Below, piece after piece: positions 42,274 through 49,009 of a DNA stretch of 64,000 nt. The DNA is from Catellatospora sichuanensis (GTDB taxonomy: Bacteria; Actinomycetota; Actinomycetes; Mycobacteriales; Micromonosporaceae). The stretch is from NCBI RefSeq assembly GCF_007483665.1, contig NZ_VIQO01000030.1:124001-188000 (forward strand). The letters run 5' to 3'. Below the pieces are notes generated by a model that was not told the origin of the DNA, did no database searches, and worked only from the letters and a program-made list of their open reading frames with translations. Position 1 is the stretch's first letter; each line of letters opens with the position of its first letter. The translations under genes were made by a program, and so were the position numbers.

Positions 42274-42295
42274 GCATGCGGGCACATGCTAGTTT
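42274..42295 (+). promoter_or_regulatory. Inverted repeat next to -10-like box before ArsR-type gene
   Basis: GCATG (42274-42278) and CATGC (42285-42289) form an inverted repeat directly before TAGTTT (42290-42295), a fair -10 match. The regulator encoded just downstream could bind here. No good -35 is seen. Confidence 0.4.
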
Positions 42296-42330
42296 TTTCT
42301 TGCAGGTGAAAGACGAAGCTAGGGGGCCCG

Positions 42331-42654
42331 ATGGAGACGTCGCACAGCGGCGACGAACTGGCACGGATCCTGGCGACACTGGCCAACCCGCACCGCATGC
42401 GCGTCATCGCCGCACTGGCGCACGGGCGCAACTACGTGAGCGCGCTGGCCCGCGAGCTGGGCATCAGCCGGCCGCTGCTGCAGTTACACCTGGCCAAGCT
42501 GGAGGCGGCGGGCCTGGTCACCGCCGCGTTCGAGCTGTCCGCCGACGGCAAGGCCATGAAGTACTACGACACGGTGCCGTTCGCCGTGACGCTCACCCCG
42601 CAGAGCATCGCGCTGGCCGCGCGGACGCTCACCACCGAGGAGGGAAACAACTGA
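42331..42654 (+). CDS. ArsR-like winged-helix regulator
   Basis: A 107-residue winged-helix protein: ELARILATLANPHRMRVIAAL, then ALARELGISRPLLQLHLAKLEAAG as the recognition helices (shown in parts) and a wing. There are no metal-binding cysteine motifs, so it is unlikely to be a classical metal sensor. Its TGA shares one base with the ATG of a small membrane protein (TGATG), so the two are coupled and probably act together, perhaps with the membrane protein modulating the regulator. Confidence 0.82.
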   Translation: METSHSGDELARILATLANPHRMRVIAALAHGRNYVSALARELGISRPLLQLHLAKLEAAGLVTAAFELSADGKAMKYYDTVPFAVTLTPQSIALAARTLTTEEGNN

Positions 42655-42875
42655 TGGTCAACACGTCATGGGCCATGAGCATGGGCACGATCTGGATCGT
42701 CGGCATGCTGGCCATCTCCGTGATCGGCATGGTGCTCTGGCACCGCAGGCAGAACGCGGACGCCAAGGCCGCATCCGCGCCCGCCGCCGAGCAACTGACC
42801 GCGATATCCGCCCAGCTGGCCGACCTCCAGGCCCGTGTCGCGAAGATCGAGAAGGTGCTGGCCTCGGTCGACTGA
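42654..42875 (+). CDS. Small membrane protein with C-terminal coiled coil
   Basis: A 73-residue protein. Residues about 10-28 (MGTIWIVGMLAISVIGMVLW) are one membrane helix; residues about 44-70 (EQLTAISAQLADLQARVAKI) are a heptad-type coiled coil. AGGGAAAC precedes ATG 42654, which overlaps the stop of the ArsR-like gene. It has no enzymatic motif. Coupling suggests it senses or tethers something for the regulator. Confidence 0.75.
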   Translation: MVNTSWAMSMGTIWIVGMLAISVIGMVLWHRRQNADAKAASAPAAEQLTAISAQLADLQARVAKIEKVLASVD

Positions 42876-42960
42876 CACCGCACGCGCTGCCGCGGCACCT
42901 ACCATGGGACGTGCGGGACCGGTTCCGGTCGGTCCCCGGCACCCACGGGGAGGTGTCGCG

Positions 42961-43647
42961 GTGGCGCTGCGGCGATGGTCCGCGGTCCGCACCGGACCGA
43001 CCGGCGACGGCATCCTGGACCTCATCGCGCGGTACTACCCGAAGCGCGCCGAGGTCTACGTGACCTCCGGCATGGACGGCGACCACGGCGAGGTCAGCCA
43101 CCACTACGGCCTGCACCACCGGGGCTCGCCGACCGCCGCGATCGACTTCGGCGTCGGCGCGGACGCGCGGATGGGCCGCGACCTGGCCAAGTGGATCGAA
43201 GACGAGTTCGGCGACCTGTGCGTCGAACTGATCCACACCACGCCGTTCGCCGACGACGACGGCTTCTACGTCAAGAACGGCAAGCCGATCGCCTCGTACG
43301 GCGCGGCCACCGACGCCGCCCATGCCGACCACGTGCACCTGGCCATGTCCGCGGCCCAGGTGGCCAAGGCGCTGGCCCGGCTGGCGAAGAAGGCCGGCGG
43401 TGCGGCTCCCGGGCCCGCCCGCAAGCGTGCGCCGCGCAAGGCGGCGAAAAGGGCGGCCACCCCGAAGAAGGCCGCCACGTCGAAGAAGTCCCTGCCCCCC
43501 GCCGCGTACCACACGGTGCGGGCGGGCGACACCCTCACCGCGATCGCCGGGCGCTACCAGACGACCGTGCCCGCCCTGGTCAAGCTCAACCCGGTGATCA
43601 CCGACCCGGACCTGATCCAGATCGATCAGCGGCTGCGGGTGTCATGA
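42961..43647 (+). CDS. M15/DD-peptidase-fold-like protein with LysM domain
   Basis: A 228-residue protein. The N-terminal 125 residues resemble the Hedgehog/DD-peptidase fold: SGMDGDHGEVSHHYGLHHRG, AAIDFG and HADHVHLAM carry the His/Asp/His set expected for zinc. A basic Lys/Ala/Pro linker (about 150-180, KRAPRKAAKRAATPKK) leads to a C-terminal LysM (YHTVRAGDTLTAIAGRYQ, VPALVKLNP, IQIDQRLRV). LysM binds peptidoglycan, yet no signal peptide is visible with GTG 42961, which has GGGGAGG seven bases upstream. Export route or actual location is therefore unclear. Confidence 0.75.
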   Translation: MALRRWSAVRTGPTGDGILDLIARYYPKRAEVYVTSGMDGDHGEVSHHYGLHHRGSPTAAIDFGVGADARMGRDLAKWIEDEFGDLCVELIHTTPFADDDGFYVKNGKPIASYGAATDAAHADHVHLAMSAAQVAKALARLAKKAGGAAPGPARKRAPRKAAKRAATPKKAATSKKSLPPAAYHTVRAGDTLTAIAGRYQTTVPALVKLNPVITDPDLIQIDQRLRVS

Positions 43648-43662
43648 GCGCCCCTTACGCTG

Positions 43663-44184
43663 ATGACCATGACGTTCCAGCTTCCTGACGCGATCGCCGC
43701 GCTGAGCCGTACGCCCGACGTGCTCGACGCCCTGCTGGGCGACCTCGGCGACGGGTGGACCCGGCACCGGCCCGCCGACGGCGAGTGGAGCGCGCACGAC
43801 GTGCTCGGCCACTTCATCCACGGCGAGCGCACCGACTGGATCCCGCGCGCCCGCATCATCCTCGACCACGGCGCGTCGGTGCCGTTCACCCCGTTCGACC
43901 GGGACGGCCACGTCACGATCGCGGCCGACCGCAGCACCGCCGAGCTGCTCGACCTGTTCCGCACCCTGCGCGCGGAGAACGTCGCCGCGCTGCGCGGCTT
44001 CGAGCTGACCGACGACGACCTCGACCGGGAGGGCGCACACCCGGCCTTCGGCCCGGTCACCATGGGCCAGCTGCTGGCCACCTGGACCACCCACGACCAC
44101 GTCCACCTGGGACAGATCACGCAGGCCCTGGCCACCCGCTACACCGACGCGGTCGGTCCGTGGCACGCCTACCTGTGGGAGTGA
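43663..44184 (+). CDS. DinB-like (four-helix bundle) protein
   Basis: A 173-residue protein of the DinB/YfiT superfamily. WSAHDVLGHFIHGERTDW gives the first His, and TTHDHVHLGQITQAL the other two, a metal-binding triad usual in the family. Related actinobacterial enzymes use thiols such as mycothiol, but this cannot be decided here. ATG 43663 is 15 bp after the LysM gene with no clear Shine-Dalgarno; ATG 43669 is an alternative. Confidence 0.82.
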   Translation: MTMTFQLPDAIAALSRTPDVLDALLGDLGDGWTRHRPADGEWSAHDVLGHFIHGERTDWIPRARIILDHGASVPFTPFDRDGHVTIAADRSTAELLDLFRTLRAENVAALRGFELTDDDLDREGAHPAFGPVTMGQLLATWTTHDHVHLGQITQALATRYTDAVGPWHAYLWE

Positions 44185-44288
44185 ACCGGCGGCGGTGACA
44201 GGCGCAGCACCACGGGCGCGTCGGGCCGCCGGTGGTCGACGACCCGTGCGGCCGGAAGCCGGTGCCGTCGCCCGCCCGGCTCGACGAC

Positions 44289-44347
44289 GACGGTGGCCTA
44301 TCTCATCGAGTTCGATCTCGATATTTTCGATGAGATAGGCCACCGTC
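44289..44347. repeat. Perfect 21-bp inverted repeat in a convergent gap
   Basis: Arms 44289-44309 and 44327-44347 are exact complements around a 17-nt AT-rich centre. The sequence (GGCCTATCTCATCGA core) is more AT-rich than the GC hairpins that end other genes here. It lies between DinB-like (+) and the antiporter (-). It could be a bidirectional terminator, an operator, or a small-RNA or mobile-element remnant. The rest of the 200-bp gap shows no gene. Confidence 0.75.
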
Positions 44348-44386
44348 TGTGAAAGGCGGGGTCGGGGCGGCGTGCCGCCGGGCGGG

Positions 44387-45613
44387 TCAGGCCTGGGCGG
44401 GGGACGCGTCGGGGTCGACGCCCCGCTGGGCGGCGGCGGTGGCCGGGTCGAGGGTGCGGCGACGGCGGCTGATCCGGTTGATCAGCGGTTCGACGCCGCG
44501 GGCGGTGAGCGGGCCGAGCACGGCCAGCATCAGCACGTACGCCGCCGCCAGCGGACCGAGTTGCGGTTCGATGCCTGCCGCGACGGCCAGACCGGCGATG
44601 ACGATGTTGAACTCACCGCGCGGCAGCAGCGCCACCCCGGCGCGCAGCCGGCCCGCGACGCTGATGTGCGCCCGCTTGGCGGCCCACCAGCCGGTGGCCA
44701 TCTTCGTCGCGATGCCGGCCAGTGCCAGCAGGATGGCGACGCCGGCGACCGGCGGCAGCGCCGTCGGGTCGGTCTGCAGCCCGAAGAAGACGAAGAACAC
44801 CGCCGCGAACACGTCGCGCAGGGGCGTGAGCAGCTCCCGGGCGGTGTGCGCGAGCGGCCCGGACAGCGCGATGCCGACCAGGAACGCTCCGACCGCGGCG
44901 GAAACCTGCAGCTGCTGGGCGATGCCGGCCACCAGCACGGTGAGACCGAGCACCTTGAGCAGCAGCACCTCGGAGCTCGGCGAGGCGACGAACTTCTCCA
45001 CGTACCGGCCGAACTTCAGCGCGACGACGAGGATGACCGTGATGGTGAGGCCCGCGATGCCCAGCGTGGTCAGGCCGGTCGCGAAGCTCGCGCCGGCGAG
45101 CATCGCGGTCAGGATCGGCAGGTACATCGCCATGGTCAGGTCTTCGAAGACCAGCAGCGACAGCACGATGGGCACCTCGCGGTTGCCCAGCCAGTTCAGG
45201 TCCGCCAGCACCTTCGCCGTGATGCCGGACGAGGTCACGTAGGTGATGCCGCCGAGCGCGACGGCCGCGACCGGGCCCCAGCCCAGCAGCAGCGCCACGA
45301 TGACGCCGGGCGCGGAGTTGAGGACCAGGTCGACCAGGCCGGCCGGGGCGTTGTGGCGCAGCGTGCTGACCAGTTCGGGCGCGGTGTACTCCAGGCCCAT
45401 GGTGAACAGCAGCAGGATGACGCCGATCTCGGCCCCGGTCGCGGCGAAGTCGCCCGCCTCGTCGATGGGCAGCAGGCCGCCCTTGCCGAAGGCGAGGCCG
45501 GCGAGCAGGTAGAGGGGGATGGGGGAGATGCCGACCCGCAGCGACACCGCGCCGAGCAGGCCCAGGGCGAGGATGACCGCGCCGATTTCGATCAGTACGA
45601 GGGCTCCGTGCAT
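44387..45613 (-). CDS. Cation:proton antiporter (KefB/KhtU-like)
   Basis: A 408-residue membrane protein with about 12 helices of the monovalent cation:proton antiporter-2 family. FTMGLEYTAPELVSTLR, SSGITAKVLADL, LVFEDLTMAMYLPIL and ALLPRGEFNIVIAGL are family blocks, with Glu/Asp in mid-membrane. It would exchange K+ (or Na+) for protons. It starts five bases after the stop of a gene for a TrkA-C type subunit, the same layout as Bacillus KhtT-KhtU. Confidence 0.85.
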   Translation of the reverse strand: MHGALVLIEIGAVILALGLLGAVSLRVGISPIPLYLLAGLAFGKGGLLPIDEAGDFAATGAEIGVILLLFTMGLEYTAPELVSTLRHNAPAGLVDLVLNSAPGVIVALLLGWGPVAAVALGGITYVTSSGITAKVLADLNWLGNREVPIVLSLLVFEDLTMAMYLPILTAMLAGASFATGLTTLGIAGLTITVILVVALKFGRYVEKFVASPSSEVLLLKVLGLTVLVAGIAQQLQVSAAVGAFLVGIALSGPLAHTARELLTPLRDVFAAVFFVFFGLQTDPTALPPVAGVAILLALAGIATKMATGWWAAKRAHISVAGRLRAGVALLPRGEFNIVIAGLAVAAGIEPQLGPLAAAYVLMLAVLGPLTARGVEPLINRISRRRRTLDPATAAAQRGVDPDASPAQA

Positions 45614-45618
45614 ACGCG

Positions 45619-46101
45619 TCAGCCGTTGTCGAGGATGTCGGTGACGGCGGCGGTGCCCTCGGCCGTGCCCACCGCGACGGCGAGGTCGCCGGGGTGGAAC
45701 ACGAAATCGGGACGGGGGCTGGCGAGGATCTCGCCGCCGCGGATGACCGCGACGATGGACGCGCCGGTACGGGTGCGGGCCTGGGTGTCGCCGAGGGTGC
45801 GTCCGTCGAACGGCGAGCCCGCGATGACCGGCACCTGCACCGTCAGCAGGCCGACGACCTGGCGGCGCAGGTCGGCCAGGCGCTCCACGATGCGGGAGGT
45901 GCCCAGCAGTTCGGCGACGCCGTTGGCCTCGTCGGTGTTGAGCGACAACGTCACCACGGCGGTATCGGGATCGTCAGGGCGGTAGATCACGATGTCCCGC
46001 CGGCCCGAGACGTGCGACACCACGGCCGCGTGCTGTCCCCGCTTGGTCTGGAACTCGTGCCGCAACCCGATACCCGGTAACGCGGTGCGCTCGACGTCCA
46101 A
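45619..46101 (-). CDS. Antiporter regulatory subunit (KhtT-like, TrkA-C domain)
   Basis: A 160-residue cytosolic protein. The N-terminal part (LRHEFQTKRGQHAAVVSHVS) matches KhtT-type proteins, and the C-terminal 80 residues are a TrkA-C/RCK_C domain (FDGRTLGDTQARTRTGASIV, FHPGDLAVAVGT). It should gate the antiporter encoded next. Some KhtT proteins bind c-di-AMP; that is not shown here. The start is a rare TTG at 46101, supported by GGAGG seven bases upstream and by the expected N-terminus; no ATG or GTG fits. Confidence 0.82.
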   Translation of the reverse strand: MDVERTALPGIGLRHEFQTKRGQHAAVVSHVSGRRDIVIYRPDDPDTAVVTLSLNTDEANGVAELLGTSRIVERLADLRRQVVGLLTVQVPVIAGSPFDGRTLGDTQARTRTGASIVAVIRGGEILASPRPDFVFHPGDLAVAVGTAEGTAAVTDILDNG

Positions 46102-46257
46102 GGCTCAACCTCCAGTGCGTGATCGACTGAGGTAACCCTACCGAACCGATAGGTAACTGGTCTAGCGCCATCCTGCCCGTTACGATGCCAAGTCCGACAT
46201 AGTCGCAGGTCAGTATGTGGTTGACTTCAAGTCCGCTTCATCCTCGATGATCACCGG

Positions 46258-47499
46258 GTGACCGCATACCCCCTGGTCGACCGGCTCGGCCTGCCCCGGA
46301 CCCGCGGCAACGGCCGCCTGCTCACCGCCCTGGCCGTCGACGCCCTCGGCAACGGCCTGTTCGCGCCGTTCCTGCTGCTCTTCCTCAGCCAATGGACCGG
46401 CGCGAGCCTGGCCGCCGTCGGCGCCGCGGTCACCCTCGCCCGCCTGGTGGCGCTGCCGCTCGGCGTACTGGCCGGGCCGCTCACCGACCGGCTCGGCCCC
46501 CAGCCCACGCTGGTCGCCAGCGGAGTACTGCAGGCCGCCGGGATGGGCGGCTTCCTGCTCGCCGCAGACGTATGGCAGATCGCGGTCTGCGCGCTGCTGG
46601 CCGCCGTCGGCGACGCCGCCTTCTGGGTCGCGATCCGGTCGATGACCGCCGCCGTGGTCGACGTGCCGGACCGGCCTCGCTGGCTCGCGGCGCAGATCGC
46701 GCTGCGCAATGCCTCCTTCGCCGCGGGCGGGCTCACCGCCGCCTTCGCCGCGGCCGCCCCCGGCCCGCACGTGCTGCCCGCGCTCGCCGCCGTCAACGCG
46801 GCCAGTTTCGTCGGCCTCGCCCTGCTCGTCGGCACGTGGCGGCCCCGCCTCATCCCGCGCGAGCAGGCCGGGCCCAGCGAGGCAGGCTCCTTCCGCACCG
46901 TGCTGCGCGACCGGGTGTACCTGCTGTTCGTCCTCGTCAACCTGCTGCTCGTGTGCAGCATGGCCGTCCCCGGCCTGCTGCTGGCGATCTACGTGTCACA
47001 GGTGCTGCACGGGCCGCTGTGGCTGGTCGGCGTCCTGTTCACCATGGAGACCGTGCTGATCGCGGGCCTGCAGACGGTGATCGGCCGACTGATGGAACGC
47101 CGCCGGCGCACCGCCGCGCTGCGCTGGGCGGCGGTGGCCTTCGCCGCCTCGTTCGCCGTGTACGCGGCCCTACCCGGTGTGCCCGGCCACCTCGTCGCAC
47201 CGGGCCTGATCCTGGCCATGCTCGCCGCGACGGCGGCCAACCTGCTCGAAGGCCCGTCCGGCATCGGGCTGGTCACCGACGCCGCACCCGACCACGTGCG
47301 CGGCCGGTACACCGCCGTCTACCAGCTGTCCTGGAACATCGGCAAGGCGCTGAGCCCGGGCCTGGCCACCTGGCTGCTGGCCCGCGGCCCGGCGATGCCG
47401 TGGCTGGCCCTGATCGCCTGCTGTGCCGTCGCCTACGTCCTGCTCCTGCGGCTGGGCGCCCTGCTGCCGAAACGGGTCGACCTCCCAGTGGCGGGCTGA
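46258..47499 (+). CDS. MFS transporter
   Basis: A 413-residue MFS protein with about 12 helices; the loop 2-3 motif is AGPLTDRLGPQPTL. VTDAAPDHVRGRYTAVYQLS after helix 9 is typical of MFS-1 exporters related to multidrug or peptide efflux. GTG 46258 is the start. TTGACT at 46221-46226 may be a -35, overlapping the odd palindrome GACTTCAAGTC. Substrate unknown; it is divergent from the antiporter pair. Confidence 0.84.
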   Translation: MTAYPLVDRLGLPRTRGNGRLLTALAVDALGNGLFAPFLLLFLSQWTGASLAAVGAAVTLARLVALPLGVLAGPLTDRLGPQPTLVASGVLQAAGMGGFLLAADVWQIAVCALLAAVGDAAFWVAIRSMTAAVVDVPDRPRWLAAQIALRNASFAAGGLTAAFAAAAPGPHVLPALAAVNAASFVGLALLVGTWRPRLIPREQAGPSEAGSFRTVLRDRVYLLFVLVNLLLVCSMAVPGLLLAIYVSQVLHGPLWLVGVLFTMETVLIAGLQTVIGRLMERRRRTAALRWAAVAFAASFAVYAALPGVPGHLVAPGLILAMLAATAANLLEGPSGIGLVTDAAPDHVRGRYTAVYQLSWNIGKALSPGLATWLLARGPAMPWLALIACCAVAYVLLLRLGALLPKRVDLPVAG

Positions 47500-47549
47500 C
47501 GCCGGCGCGAGGGCTGTCGCGGACGGCGGGGTTCGGCTAACGTGCCGCC

Positions 47550-48836
47550 ATGTCGACCCTCGCCTCGCCCGCCACCACCACGGGTGTCACCGCCGCCGAC
47601 TCCGCGCCCGCTGAGGCCGGCTCGGCGCCGGTCGTGCCCGACGACTCCGGCTTCCGCGCCGCCGTGCCGGATCACGCTGACGACCTCATCGCGCTGCGCC
47701 GGGCCGTGCACCGCCGGCCCGAGATCGGGCTGCACCTGCCGCAGACCCAGGCCGCCGTGCTGCAGGCCCTGGACGGGCTGCCGCTGGAGGTCACCACGGG
47801 GCGCTCGCTCAGCTCGGTGGTCGCCGTGCTGCGCGGCGGCCGGCCCGGTCCGGTGGTGCTGCTGCGTGGCGACATGGACGCGCTGCCGGTGACCGAGCTG
47901 ACCGGGCTGGAGTACGCCTCCGAGGTGGACGGCGCCATGCACGCCTGTGGCCATGACCTGCACGTGGCGATGCTGGTCGGCGCGGCCAGGCTGCTGTGCG
48001 GGGTGCGCGACCGGTTGCCCGGCAGCGTGATCTTCATGTTCCAGCCCGGCGAGGAGGGGCCCGGCGGCGCCGAGCCGATGATCGCCGAGGGGCTGCTGGA
48101 GGCCGCGGGCGAGCACCCGGTCGCCGCGTACTGCATCCACGTCCTGTCGGCGATCGAGCCGTACGGGCGCTTCTCCACCCGGCGCGGGCCGATGCTGGCG
48201 GCCGCGGACACGCTGAAGGTGACCGTGCGCGGCGCGGGCGGCCACGGCAGCGCGCCGCAGTTCGCCAAGGACCCGATCCCGGCCGCGTGCGAGATGGTGA
48301 CCGCGCTGCAGACGTTCGTCACCCGCAGCATCGACGTCTTCGACCCCGCGGTGATCACGGTGGGCAGCTTCCACGCCGGCACGGCCGAGAACGTCATCCC
48401 GGCGCAGGCCGAATTCGCCGCGACGCTGCGCTCGTTCTCCCCGGCCACCCGGGAACGGGTGCGGCAGGGCGTGCTGGACGTGGTGCACGGCATCGCCGCC
48501 GCGCACGGGCTCACCGCCGACGCCGACTACATCCCCGGCTACCCGGTGACGATGAACGACGGCGGCGAGGCCGAGTTCGCCGCGAGCACCGCCGCGGAGC
48601 TGTTCGGCGACGACCGCTTCGCCTGGATGGCCAACCCGAAGGCGGGCGCCGAGGACATGTCGTACGTGCTCGAGCAGGTGCCGGGGGCGTTCGTCTTCCT
48701 CAGCGCCTGCCCGCCCGGCCTGGACCCGATGACCGCGCCGCTCAACCATGCGCCCGAGGCCCGCCACGACGACGCGGTGGTGCCCGATGGGGCGGTGCTG
48801 CTGGCGGAGCTGGCCTGGCGTCGTCTGTCGCGTTAG
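47550..48836 (+). CDS. M20-family amidohydrolase (hippurate hydrolase-like)
   Basis: A 428-residue metal-dependent amidohydrolase. LRGDMDALPVTE, HACGHDLHVAML and MFQPGEEGPGGA carry the metal ligands and catalytic Glu; GAGGHGSAPQFAKDP is the dimerisation/active-site His region, and AGAEDMSYVLEQVPGAFVFL the C-terminal block. Relatives cleave N-acyl amino acids such as hippurate or N-acetyl-cysteine conjugates. The first 35 residues are low-complexity, so ATG 47550 could be too early, but it gives the only convincing start. Confidence 0.88.
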   Translation: MSTLASPATTTGVTAADSAPAEAGSAPVVPDDSGFRAAVPDHADDLIALRRAVHRRPEIGLHLPQTQAAVLQALDGLPLEVTTGRSLSSVVAVLRGGRPGPVVLLRGDMDALPVTELTGLEYASEVDGAMHACGHDLHVAMLVGAARLLCGVRDRLPGSVIFMFQPGEEGPGGAEPMIAEGLLEAAGEHPVAAYCIHVLSAIEPYGRFSTRRGPMLAAADTLKVTVRGAGGHGSAPQFAKDPIPAACEMVTALQTFVTRSIDVFDPAVITVGSFHAGTAENVIPAQAEFAATLRSFSPATRERVRQGVLDVVHGIAAAHGLTADADYIPGYPVTMNDGGEAEFAASTAAELFGDDRFAWMANPKAGAEDMSYVLEQVPGAFVFLSACPPGLDPMTAPLNHAPEARHDDAVVPDGAVLLAELAWRRLSR

Positions 48837-49009
48837 GACGTCTGTTTAGGAGACTTCACCACGGCTTTCTGACGTGTCGCACAGTGGGTGCGACGACGTG
48901 GCGTCCGCGTCGTGTTGAGTGCTGGTTGTCAGTCACCTTGCGTGGCGGTCATAGCACCGACAGGCGCGGACCGTCGCGGTCGGCACCCTCTAGCGTCGGT
49001 GGGAAAGTG

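Noticed and set aside
44293-44352. Short GTG-initiated peptide of 19 residues inside the 21-bp inverted repeat
   Set aside because: No Shine-Dalgarno, and the reading frame is a consequence of the palindrome, since the other strand gives a similar peptide.
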